A stretch of DNA of 50,118 nucleotides from the IMG/VR virus record IMGVR_UViG_3300041964_000064, positions 1 to 50,118 of that record, one strand, 5' to 3'. Positions 1 to 9,401 of this stretch are shown here, piece by piece. Positions within the stretch are counted from its first letter, which is position 1. Each line of letters starts with the position of its first letter. The translations under genes were made by a program, and so were the position numbers. The notes under the pieces are model-generated. The model was not told where the DNA came from, made no database searches, and saw only the letters and a program-made list of their open reading frames with translations. The stretch comes from a virus.

Positions 1-316
1 TCGTGTAAACCCTTGTACTACTGGCGATCTGCATTTCGTAGTACAAGCGCAGCCCATTCGCAGGTACAGTGAGCGATCGAGTGTCGGTGGTAGACAAGCT
101 GATTCGCGCTACCAAGTCAGAGACGATCGTGATTCCAGCCCCAACAGTTTTAACCATTGCAGCGCTACTGTCAGGCGCTCCTGGTGTGGACTTAGCAACG
201 AATCGAGGCGTATAGCCCACGCTGTTAAAATGCGGGTTACTGCCTGGATTGAGTCGATATTCAAACTCTGGTGTATCGCCCTGTGTAATCGTTGCGCCCT
301 TTAGCGGTTTAACCAC
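1..316 (-). CDS. Phage hypothetical protein, N-terminal part (cut by window edge)
   Basis: About 105 residues are visible from a GTG start (complement of 314-316), which has a good Shine-Dalgarno GGAGG six bases upstream. The protein opens VVKPLKGATITQGDTPEF and continues with a beta-rich, Thr/Ser-rich sequence ending ...RLYYEMQIASSTRVYT at the edge. The style (a substrate term introduced by 'ITQGD', then balanced beta strands) is like small baseplate/fibre accessory proteins of phages, but I do not recognise a family. It overlaps the stop of the upstream small gene, suggesting translational coupling in the fibre operon. Confidence 0.6.
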   Translation of the reverse strand, partial: MVKPLKGATITQGDTPEFEYRLNPGSNPHFNSVGYTPRFVAKSTPGAPDSSAAMVKTVGAGITIVSDLVARISLSTTDTRSLTVPANGLRLYYEMQIASSTRVYT

Positions 317-601
317 GCTTCACCTCCAACTGGATAGTCCAATAGAACCACATCGCCCAAGATTAGATCTGGCAACAGAAAAGCCTCACCACTGATCGGA
401 TAGGGCAGAAGATAACCCTCACCTGCGATCGAGTACGGCAACACCACGACATCGCCAGCGATCGGGTAGGGCAGCAGGTAGGCAAGCCCCGCTGGATACT
501 GAAACTCCTCGACTGGAACGCTCAGCCCACCGAGTAGCAGACCATTGGTCAGCAGTCCGATCGCGCTGCCACTGCTCAGTCCCTTTGGTTAGTAGCCTCA
601 T
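301..601 (-). CDS. Small fibre-region protein with five 11-residue repeats (one frameshift)
   Basis: The gene starts with ATG overlapping the TGA of the upstream fibre gene (ATGA) and begins MRLLTKG. The meaningful frame then shifts by one base near 580-585 (AAAGGGA run) and continues LSSGSAIGLLTNGLLLGGL down to TAA at 301-303. The C-terminal half is five imperfect tandem 11-mers: YLLPYPIAGDV, VVLPYSIAGEG, YLLPYPISGEA, FLLPDLILGDV, VLLDYPVGGEA. The regular hydrophobic/Gly-Glu spacing suggests a short beta-solenoid or stacked beta hairpins. The unshifted frame loses this periodicity, so the indel is probably a sequence error. Function is unknown; fibre tip or assembly role by position. Confidence 0.5.
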
Positions 602-2761
602 GGTGGCGGCTCCGGTGCGATCGTGTAGCTGCCGTCTGGATTCTGCGTTAGCGTCTGTCGAATCGTGGCAGTGCGGCGATATCCAGGGACATCCGCAGTC
701 GGATCTTTGGCAGATGTCGGATCGTCGATTCCTTCGAGTTCATGCAGCTGATCAACCTGCGTGGCGATCGTGGTGATGGTTGTGCGATCACCTGTGGTGA
801 ATCCGCCGCTTACTGTTACTTGCACATCCGTAGGCGTTGCCCTGCTGCCGATGGTGGCATTGATTCGCCCTAGCTCAACTGCCAATTCCGCTCTAACTGC
901 ATCGGCATTCTCGTCAGCAGAAGGGATTGCTTCTAGGGTCGTTCGATCGTCTGTCGTAAATCCACCATCGACCGTCACCTTGCACCTGTACATCATCAGT
1001 AGAAGCTGGAGACGCAGGCAGATTATCAGTTTTTGCTTTGATAGCTGCCACGTCAGTATCAGACGCAGTACCAGGCGGGCGGGCAGTAATTGTTCTGGGT
1101 TCGTGAGTCCAAATCTCCTCAGCCGTTAGCCCACTACCTCCACCTTCACCAGATGGTGCAGCTTCGAGTGCTTTGACCGTAAACCGATCGCCCCCATTGT
1201 CTCAATCAGCGCGTTCACTCTCGCTGTGTGAGTGGAAACTGTTTCTACGGTTGCCTGCTTCGCTAGAAGAGTGTCGTCGATCGACGCTGCTACCCTACCT
1301 GACGTGACTACAATCACATCAGTTTTCGCTTTAATGGCAGCAATTCCGTCATTGTTAGGAGCGGGTGGAATCTGACTGGACTTGGCAAGCGTGGTTGACG
1401 CTTCGATTTCTGTCAGCGTGGGGATTGCTTGTAGCGCATCTCGATCGGACTCAAGGAATCCGCCTGAGACTGTCACTTGCACGTCGCTGGTAGAGGCAGG
1501 AGATGACGGCAGGTTGTCTGTCTTAAGTTTGATGGCTGCGATTCCGTCATTGTCGGGAGGTGGAGGAAGCGCCCCCAAAATCCCAGCAAAATTGTCTGAC
1601 AGGGCAGTATCTACCGCAGTGGCAACAGCGGTAGCGTCGGGAGCATTAGCCAAAGAAAATAGCTTCGTTCGATCGTCCGCAAGGAATCCACCGCTCACGG
1701 TGACTGCTAGATCTGCCGCTACCGCTCGACTTGAAATAGTCGCGTTTAGATTGTCCAGATTTGACGCTCTTGGACTGGTGAGGCGACTCAGCAAAGTAGA
1801 GATTCCGCTATTGTCGGGAGCGGCAGGAATTGCAGCAAGAATTTCTGCGAAACTATCCAACAAAATCAAATCAACTGCGTCAGCAATTGCGTTGGTATTC
1901 GGAATATCAGAGGCCGTGGAGCGGCTAGAAATCGCAGCGTCTAGATTGTCCAAGTTACCTGCTCTGGTCGTGGTGAGCTTTGTATTTAGACTGCTCACTC
2001 CTGCATTGTCAGGAGCCGTATATCCTGTGCTGGCAAGGCGACTGGATACCGCTGCATCTAGGTTGTCCAGCCTTGCATCATTGGTCAGTAGTGGGTTAGT
2101 TGGAATAGAGCCTACTGGAGCATTGAGGTTGTTCAGTCTCACATCTGAAGTTAGCAAGGGGTTGGTTGGAATCGACCCGATCGGCGCGTTTAGGTTATTC
2201 AGTCTAGTGTCCGAAGCGAGTAAGGGATTTGTAGGAATTGCGCTCACGCTGCTCTGAGTCGCCAGTCCGCTCTGAATCTCTATTACCGCACTCGCTGCCA
2301 GCCCGCTAGAGGTAATCGCATCAGTGGCGATCGACGCAGCCGTGATGGCGTTGTTGGCGATCGTGATTGCTGTTGCGTCCACCCTTCCCGTATTGGTAAA
2401 GGTTAGTTTGTTTGTCTGGGTTACGATCGCTGCAAGCTTGGTGCTGTTGGCGTCCATCTCCTGCCGAATCTCAACCGCTGTTGCACCTGATCCGCCCGAT
2501 CCGCCTGCAGAAGCCGAGATGAAATTTGGTTGTACCCATCCTGATCTCAGGTCGATCGCTCAGTCCGGGCGCTGTGCTTGGCAGTCCATGCACAAACACA
2601 TCAGCAGTCGGATCGCCCGTCCGCATCACCACAAAATCAGTCAGAATCGGTGACGTTGCCGCTGTTGCCGATGCTGCTGCTGTTAGCTGGGTAGGAAATT
2701 GAATCAGGTTGGCGTAGGCGTTTTTAATAAAGTTGAGTTGCCGCACCAAGGGCAGAATCAA
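598..2761 (-). CDS. Long repetitive tail-fibre protein (several frameshifts)
   Basis: Read as one gene of about 720 residues. It starts at TTG (complement of 2759-2761), overlapping the stop of the spike gene, and ends at TGA 598-600. The frame changes near 2540 (PEIR to GWVQPNF), at 1191-1195 (C5 run; one more base gives GGDRFTVKALEAAPSG) and near 985 (VQVQ to VTVDGGF). The protein is low-complexity with recurring LDNLDAAISSR, VTVSGGF..DDR and NDGIAAIK.KTDNLP units, typical of trimeric phage fibre shafts. Three 66-bp tandem repeats lie inside. It follows the beta-helix spike and precedes two small fibre-region genes, so it is probably a host-recognition fibre. Exact receptor-binding part not identifiable. 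Confidence 0.65.
2051..2248 (-). repeat. Three tandem 66-bp repeats inside the fibre gene
   Basis: Units at about 2051-2116, 2117-2182 and 2183-2248 encode near-identical 22-residue blocks of the form LNNLNAPVGSIPTNPLLTSD. They diverge by a few substitutions and stay in frame, as expected for a coiled or beta-stranded fibre shaft that can grow or shrink by unit exchange. Confidence 0.75.
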
Positions 2762-4939
2762 ACACCGTCAGCCCACCTTTGCGAACTCGTCAGCACCTCT
2801 TTTTTATCCAGTGCTGAGAAGAAATCGATCGCGCCTGAGTCAATCTCAAATCGTCCTGCTGATTGGTTGTAGGTGATTTTGTCCATCACGGACTGAGTGC
2901 CGAGGCCAACCATCGCATCGCCATCTCATCCACAATTTCTCGGAACAGATTGGCGAAGTTAAAGTGCCTGAGTAGTCAGCATCGATCGTGCTATCCGGTG
3001 TGCGAATCCACCCGATCGCATCTCCTCGCACAATTAGCTGATAGGCGGGCGCAGTTGCCAACTCGCTCAAAGACACACTGACAGATCCACTAGAAGCATC
3101 GTAGGTATGCCAAGTGCCAGAACTCACGTCCTGTACGCCAAATGTCGCATCAGGCATTCTACCGTTGGCATTTGCTGCGGTCGGGAATCCGGTAAAAGTG
3201 ACGGGAGCCGATCGAACGCTAATCGATCCTCCACCTGTTGATGTTGTGGCAATGTTGGCGATTTGGTCGTAGTCCGCCAGGACGGTGAGGGCAGAAGCAG
3301 AACCATTGTTAATCGTTGCACCTGCGGCGAAAGTGCCTGCCAGCGTTGCGGTTCCACCCTGCTCAAAATGCACGATTCCAGTTGAGGGAATTGAAATGCG
3401 AACAGCAGAATGATCAGCAGCAATCGCAAAGGTTAGCGTCCGACCCGACGCCATTGCGATCGTGTGGCTTCCTGTTGTAAAGTCTGACCCCACAATTCGC
3501 AGGTTGTAGGCGAATTCTCCAGAAGTGCGATCATAGATTTTTGTATCCAGTGTTGGGAGAGCGCACTTTGGCAGGGTCAGTCCGTTCACCACAACCCCGC
3601 TACTAGTCAAGTTGGACTTTTCCAGCGCCAACCAATCATAAAGCTGTGCCTCTGTTCCACTCGATCGCGTGACTAATTGAGTGCTGTAATTAACGGCAAA
3701 TCCGGTATAGGTGGCGACCGTCGCCGCATTGGATTGCGTGATTTGACTGTCAGAGGCAGAAGCAAAAGGAACTAGCTGCTTTCCACTTTTCAAGCCATTT
3801 AGAGTAAGTGAAATCGGAACAGGTTCCCGCCCATACTTGACCGCTATTCCTGCCCAAATGCCCGACCTATCAAAATCACTTGCAGTAGACTGCCCTTTCG
3901 AGATTCGATGCACAGTTGCACAAATCCGATCGCTGTTTACCGCGATCGAGGTTCCCTCTGCATTGCCGCCCTCGATGCGACCAGAGCTATTGAAGCTACG
4001 ACTGTAGCTGTCGAATGCTGTCGGATCTTGCAGGTAAAAGTTGCCATTGGCAAAACTTGAACCCCCCTGTAACTCGATCGAATTCTTGAACAGTCCAAAA
4101 CCACCGCCACCGATATCATCCGACAGGTTATTTAGGTCGATCGCGCAGTCGATAAAGATGGTCTGACTTTGCCTTTGAAAAACGAAGTCTTCATCACAGT
4201 CGATCCACGTCCAATCCTCGAAAACGTAGAAACCTGATCCGCCATTTATGCCGTAGGTTTTGGTCTTGCTGCACTCGGTAGCCGTAAACCCCTTAAAAAT
4301 GCCAGGTTTGGCAATCTCCAAAACCAATCCGACCAGCTTCACATCTTCAAACTGAGCGTTGTTGTTCAGGAAGTAGATTGCGTTTGAGCCGTTTGAGGCA
4401 TCCGAAGCAAACGTAGAATTTTTAATGATCGCGCTGCCGTTATTTCGCCAGCCCGCATCAATGATCGCCCCGTCGCTATAGGTGTTACTGCCGCCAGTAC
4501 CTCGATAGCTGAAATCAAAGCCGTTTGTGTGTAAAACTACGTTTTGCCCGATCGAGAATGCCCCTTCACCGTCAAAGTAGCCGACAGGAAAGAAATTAAT
4601 AATTAACAGGGGTCGAGCCTGTCTAATGTTGTTTGAGTTCTTGATCTGAAACTTAATCCTAGAATTGTCCCCCAGGAAGAATCGATTTCGACATTCCAAG
4701 GTAATCCCTGAAAAGAATAGAAACCCGGTTTGCCCTGAGAAACCCTCAACCCGAATCCCAGTGTTACTGTCAGCAAGATAGGAGTTCAACCCAACCTTAC
4801 TGATGCCCGCTAATCCTTGCGAGATCGCCGCATCCAGTGCAGACTGCATATCCCAGTTTGCGCCCAGATCTGCATTGTCGGGCGTGATTAGGATGATTCC
4901 GGCTCCGCTGCTAGTAGTTCGGCTGACAGTCCAAGGCAT
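2758..4939 (-). CDS. Tail spike/fibre with probable right-handed beta-helix (two frameshifts)
   Basis: About 727 residues from ATG at 4939 (MPWTVSRTTSS). Residues 20-60 (WDMQSALDAAISQG) look like the 'ALQ.Ai' entry segment of pectate-lyase-type beta-helix spikes. The next ~300 residues have regularly spaced Ile/Phe/Asn strands (IIKNSTF, AIYFLNNN, IFIDCAIDL). The C-terminus holds two Gly/Thr-rich beta blocks. The frame shifts near 2965 (TTAAC; one more A gives LNFANLFREIVDEM) and near 2915 (to AMVGLGTQSVMDKITYNQS), ending at TGA 2758-2760. No catalytic residues for polysaccharide cleavage can be assigned by eye. It heads the fibre operon, consistent with host-surface binding. Confidence 0.65.
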
Positions 4940-4954
4940 TTAATCGATCGCTCC

Positions 4955-5188
4955 CTATGTCGGCGCAAAGTAGCCGCGAATCTTGTCCACCAAATCAATA
5001 CCTTGTGACGCTACAAAAGGGTTGCGTTGTGTTTGCTCTAGCCAAAATCGCCCGCTCTGCCCGTCGATTACAGCGACACACTGCTGCTGAGGGGCAATTG
5101 TGCAACATCCTGACTATCGCGCTGGATCGATCGAGGCTTATGACAGATGCGCGAACTTCGCTAGAAGCGAATCAAAGTGTTTTGACAT
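4955..5188 (-). CDS. Possible small broken gene between spike and tape measure
   Basis: An ATG at 5186-5188 opens MSKHFDSLLAKF. The same frame closes at TAG 4955-4957 with CVAVIDGQSGRFWLEQTQ and VDKIRGYFAPT, but the middle reads sensibly only one frame over (PRSIQRDSQDVAQLPLSS). Two compensating single-base shifts would give a 77-residue protein on the spike strand, 16 bases upstream of the spike ATG. No family recognised. The opposite-strand ORF here is lower in coding quality. Treat as tentative. Confidence 0.35.
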
Positions 5189-5241
5189 AGTTCTACAAAG
5201 CCGCTTGGCAAGCTTTAGCCAGTAGGCTAAGAGGCTCTATT

Positions 5242-7540
5242 TTGGCGATCGTTTCTACCCTGATTCTCAAAGCGCAAGACCAAGCATCGTCAGTCGTTGC
5301 CAAGCTTCAGCGATCGATCGGTGGGCTGAAAGCGCAAGTCGATACCAGCAGCGCTGAGGCTGGGATGCGCAGCATGGTCGGACAGATTACGCAAGGGCGT
5401 GGTGCAAGCCAATCTCCTCACGGCTGCGTTTACTTCTGTAACGGGTGTGATTCAGCGTGGGATTGGCGCATTTCAAGCCAATCTTGGCGAGAACATGCAG
5501 CTTCAGCTAAGCAACATGACGACTGCTTCAAGCTTGGCTGCGATGACAGGGCAGAGCTTCGAGGATGCGGGCTTGATGGTCGATCGCCTCAACGGTCGCC
5601 TTGCCGCCTCTGCCGCCAATCTTCCCGGTGTGACCTCTGACTATCAGATGATCGCGCGGGGTATCACTGACAACCTGATTCCAGCTGTAAAAGATGCGGC
5701 AGGGGCGGTCGATACTCAGCGACTAGAAAACGAACTGGTAAAAATCTCTGAAGCTTACGGCGTTTTGGGTGCAGGTGCAGGCTTGGCGGGTCAGCAAGTC
5801 GTGTTTGGACTGTCTCGCGCACTAGGTGGAGCAAGCTTGGCTGAACTGAAACAGTTTGAATTCTTCCAAGAATTGCCGCAGGTAATGAACTTTTTGGAGG
5901 AATCACTTAAAGCAACGGGGCAGGACTTGAAATCGCTTGACCCTGCCGCCCGCCTAAAACTGTTGCAAGATGCTGCGCAGAAATTCGTTACAGATGAATT
6001 CAAGTCCAGAGCAGGTGAATCAGTAGACGGCCTGATCCAAGGCTTCAAGTCTGGACTCTTCGATCCTGTTTCTGGTGTGTTTGGGATGAGTCGCGATCTA
6101 GAGCTAGAGGTGTCTGGTGTTCAGTCTGTATTCACCTCTTTTAACGACTTCCTCAAGGCTTTGGTGGGCAGCGATGGTCTATACGGCGGCGTTAGTAAGC
6201 TGCTCAACTCGTTAGGGCTGACAGTTGACCCGATGAAGATCCTGCAAGTCGGCTTCAATAAAGCGACAGCGGCGATCAAAGTGGTCAGCGGCTTCGTCAA
6301 GAATCTACAGGCCGTTGCAGAAGCAGGCGGCGATGCGGGCGATATTCTGCGCCTGATTCCGATTTATGTCGGCGGATTCAAGAATCGCGTTACTCAAGGG
6401 CTCGATCGGATTGCGGCGGCTCCGATTGGCGAAATGCTTGGCAATCTTTTTAATGGCATGACGGCGAATGCTGGGGCGCTGCTATCCAAGGTTGACGGCG
6501 GCGCGATCGGGGCTGCGATCGGGCGCTTTGCAGGTATTGCTTTTAATCACTTGACCACGCTGATATCCACGATCGACTTTGGGGCGCTGATTGGCTTGGT
6601 CGGGATTGGATTTGGCAAGCTTTTGAGCGGGCTTGTTTCCGGTTTGGTATCCGCAATAATAACGCTGGATACTAGATCACTGATTGTTTTAGCCTTGGGT
6701 GCAATCGGAGCCGCGATCGTGCCTGCCCTAGTTTCTGCGGCGCTGGGCTTGGTGAGCGCAGTTGGCGGATTCTTGATCACAAGTGCAGGATCAGCAGTCC
6801 TAGCGGCAATGATGCCGCCTTTGGTGTCTGCGTTTGTCACGGTGGCAGGTGGAATTGCAGCGGGCTTAGTCGGCCTACCGTTGATCGCGATCGCCCCGCT
6901 CGCGCTCGCCGTTGTCGCAGTCTTTGCCTTGCTAGGAAAAACCGTTTATGAGCATCGCGATCGCCTGTGGACAGAGGTTCAGAACTTTTTTAGACCGATC
7001 GGTGAGTTCTTCAATGCAGCCAACGCATTCTTTGCCGCAGATGGACGTGAGGAAGTTTTAGCGGCAGCTAGACGGATGAGAGACGCCCTTTTCTCGCTGT
7101 TCGATTCGGTTCGCAATATCTTCAGAGTTGCCACGGGCGGGCAGACGGTATCAGCCGATCGCGCCCAAGAATCAGCCACGCTTGCAGGCGATCGATTGAG
7201 TGCTGCACTGAGTACCCAAACCGTTGCAGGATGGACAGCCCCGGCAACAGTCCCTAATCGCGCTAACGGACAGATCCCGAATGCAGCAGGCGGGCTAATG
7301 GCAGCAGCAGCAAGGGAAGCGCGGGCGATGCCAGCGGGTGCTGAGGTAGTTATAGCGAACAGCAGCGAAACCATTATTCCAGCGCGAAACCTCCGATCGG
7401 CTTCAGCAGGTGGCAGTACAACCTTAAATCTTGGCGGCATCCACATCCACGGCATTTCCGATCCTGCCGCGATCGCTGATACGGTGGTTCGCGAGATTCA
7501 GGCTCGATTTGACGCTGCAAGACAGGCGCGACTGGCATAG
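5242..7540 (+). CDS. Tail tape measure protein (one frameshift)
   Basis: Start TTG 5242 (MAIVSTLILKAQDQASS) after a weak AAGAGG. The frame moves at GGG 5395-5397; one more G joins the first 51 residues to VVQANLLTAAFTSVTGVIQRG. The result is about 766 residues. N-terminal Ala/Gln-rich amphipathic helices are followed by a long central run of hydrophobic Gly/Ala segments (roughly residues 420-600 of the joined protein; e.g. LIGLVGIGFGKLLSGLVSGL, VGLPLIAIAPLALAVVAVF) and a C-terminus with ETIIPARNLRSASAGGSTT, a usual end of tape measures. It sets tail length inside the tube. Unusually it lies on the strand opposite its chaperones, sheath and tube. Confidence 0.85.
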
Positions 7541-8070
7541 TTGTCAGTCCTTTGGCTAGCCTGATCAAGGTCGATTTCTATCTCGATTGGACTGCCGCCA
7601 AGTTCGCCCAGAATTAGCTTGATTTGTTTGACTTCGTTGGGGTCAATGGGTTGTCCTTCAGGAGTTGGAAACAGTATTCCACCCGTCCGTTCTGCTCCTG
7701 GTTGATAGTTGCCGCTTACATCGCCATCTGTCGCCAAGGGAGCCGAATCGAGTTGCCTGCTGTCTATCACCGCGCTAGTGCCCTGATCCGGATAGAAGTC
7801 TACAGGCTGAGTGCCATCATTGCGAATAGTGACGCCTACTTTCACGCCTTCAGGCAGCACCAAAACCTGCCCAACTCCGATCGACAAAGATTGAACGTTA
7901 AAGCCTTGATTGACGGTGTATCTAAAGCCCCTACCTGTGGCATCAGGCTCAACATTGGGGCTAGCCGCTACTGATGGCGAGACTTCAACCTGTGGAGAAG
8001 GTTCAGACGATTTAGGATTGCAGGCAGTTAGCAGGGCGATCGCAGCAGCAGCAAGGATGGCTCGATTCAT
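7498..8070 (-). CDS. Small secreted lipoprotein (DUF4352-like)
   Basis: I start it at ATG 8068-8070 because MNRAILAAAAIALLTAC is a complete lipoprotein signal with lipobox LTAC (lipidated Cys17). An upstream in-frame start would only add an unlikely extension. After a Ser/Pro linker the domain reads VGVTIRNDGTQPVDFYPDQ and SAVIDSRQLDSAP, the pattern of extracellular immunoglobulin-like DUF4352 proteins. Its last 14 codons overlap the end of the convergent tape measure, so the true stop may be earlier. In a tail cluster this is a moron-type gene; superinfection exclusion at the cell envelope is a possible but unproven role. Confidence 0.6.
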   Translation of the reverse strand: MNRAILAAAAIALLTACNPKSSEPSPQVEVSPSVAASPNVEPDATGRGFRYTVNQGFNVQSLSIGVGQVLVLPEGVKVGVTIRNDGTQPVDFYPDQGTSAVIDSRQLDSAPLATDGDVSGNYQPGAERTGGILFPTPEGQPIDPNEVKQIKLILGELGGSPIEIEIDLDQASQRTDNYASRACLAASNRA

Positions 8071-8139
8071 AGAAGGAGTGACGATTTTTTTCAAGACTGC
8101 CCGATCGATCGCAAAACTGGCAGCAATCACAGCAAAGCT

Positions 8140-8449
8140 TTACTTCTGCTTCATTGCTTCATTGCGCCGCTCAATAATCGAGTTATGCACCTTCAGCAAC
8201 TCAAGCCACTTACGCATCGGCATGTTTTCCCAAGCTTCCAATCCTGCAAAGCTGTCGTTGTTCATGCAGTAGGTTGCTTCTAGCCAAAGCGATCGATCCA
8301 CATAAACATCAGCCAGAAAAGGTGTTCAGGGTGTTTGCCACCCTGATAAAGCCCTCCAGTGATAGCTGTGATAATCGTTGCAATGCTTTTGTCCAGTGAA
8401 CCGCCTCACCATTCCACTCGCTGCACAGGCTAGCTGCCAGCTTTAGCAT
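8140..8449 (-). CDS. Second tail-assembly chaperone frame (gpE'/gpGT-like), one frameshift
   Basis: ATG at 8447-8449 sits inside the last codons of the preceding gene (ATGCTAA), with no useful ribosome binding site. The frame reads MLKLAASLCSEWNGEAVHW...VANTLNTF. A one-base change in TTTT near 8320 carries it into LADVYVDRSLWLEATYCMNND, ending RRNEAMKQK at TAA 8140-8142 (about 103 residues). Position between tube and tape measure, and overlap in a different frame, match the tail chaperone pair of many phages, where this part is made by programmed frameshifting from the upstream ORF. A +1 or -2 shift on the AAAAAA tract at the end of the first ORF would fuse them. Confidence 0.5.
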
Positions 8450-8961
8450 CCCTCGGTATAGGTGCGGCTTTTCTCTTTTTTCTGCATATCGGCTTCAGTG
8501 GGTTCATCAAACACCACTCGATCGCCGTTGGGTAGCTCAATTTCGTAGGCATCAAAGCCCTCATGCCGCTTCGACTGCCCCGATCGCACAGTAGCAACGC
8601 CACTCACGTCCGCATCTTCAAACACACCCGATAGCAGGTTTAGAAATAGCGTTACTTTGGCGTCACTGTCTGCCCGTCGAATTCGATCGGGTTCTGGCAT
8701 CTTCGACTCTGCCCCCCACTGCAAACAGGTCATTGCTGCCATTTCGCGACACAACCGCATCAAGTCGTTGCGATCGGTCAGGTTTACACCCTTTTTCTCG
8801 CAGGCAATTAGATCACCCACCATCGGACTGCGAAACCGCGCGACCATGCCTCTGCTGAGTTCGAGCGTATGTTCTTGAGGCTCGATCGTCACTTCCACAG
8901 TCGCCTCAGGCGCGATCGCACTTTCCGGCTCTGTCAGGTCAACTTGCTCTAGTTTTGCCAT
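8443..8961 (-). CDS. Tail assembly chaperone (first frame)
   Basis: 172 residues. The core LSRGMVARFRSPMVGDLIACEKKG followed by ..LMRLCREMAAMTCLQW resembles phage tail-assembly proteins that bind the tape measure while the tube polymerises. The gene is directly downstream of tube and sheath on the same strand, the conserved place for this function. The C-terminal NGDRVVFDEPTEADMQKKEKSRT ends in an A-rich stretch (A6, then A4), a plausible slippery site for the overlapping second chaperone frame. Confidence 0.65.
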   Translation of the reverse strand: MAKLEQVDLTEPESAIAPEATVEVTIEPQEHTLELSRGMVARFRSPMVGDLIACEKKGVNLTDRNDLMRLCREMAAMTCLQWGAESKMPEPDRIRRADSDAKVTLFLNLLSGVFEDADVSGVATVRSGQSKRHEGFDAYEIELPNGDRVVFDEPTEADMQKKEKSRTYTEGC

Positions 8962-8965
8962 TTAT

Positions 8966-9388
8966 CTATCCCAGCTTGGATTCGCGGACGCTTAGCTCGA
9001 CCTCAAACACAGCAGGCGTGGTGCTGCCCCGGTTTTTATCGGGCAGCTTGCAGCGCACAGGCTTACAGCCTAAGAACACTTCAGGATCGCCATCCGGCTC
9101 AGTTTCAGGGCAGACCGTGATCGGCTGTGCTGTCACCTCGATCGCCTCTTGGCAATAGGTTTTGTACTTCCGGTAGATCTCGTTATGTTCTTCCGGGTCG
9201 TATGGGGCGCGGAGAACAATATTCGACACTTGATCGCGACCTAACACTGAGTCCATGCCGTCGATCAGCGCCAGGGGATACTGCTCTGACTCACGACTGG
9301 ATTCGCCCCCGGTCATCTCAGTAAATGCGTACTGAGTGCTGTCCCAGTTGCAGATAATTAGAAAATTTGACTCAGACTTGACTGCCAT
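8966..9388 (-). CDS. Tail tube protein
   Basis: 140 residues, MAVKSESNFLIICNWDSTQYAF..., compact and beta-rich, ending AVFEVELSVRESKLG. It lies 13 bases after the sheath gene, the near-invariant sheath-tube order of contractile tails. No sequence signature is strong enough by eye to name the family, so the call rests on size, fold-like pattern and position. It would form the inner tube through which DNA passes. Confidence 0.65.
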   Translation of the reverse strand: MAVKSESNFLIICNWDSTQYAFTEMTGGESSRESEQYPLALIDGMDSVLGRDQVSNIVLRAPYDPEEHNEIYRKYKTYCQEAIEVTAQPITVCPETEPDGDPEVFLGCKPVRCKLPDKNRGSTTPAVFEVELSVRESKLG

Positions 9389-9401
9389 TTTGCTTTATCT
9401 C

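Noticed and set aside
1382-2257. 291-residue + strand ORF in the fibre region
   Set aside because: Antisense shadow of the repetitive fibre gene, which has the better frame, coupling and repeats.
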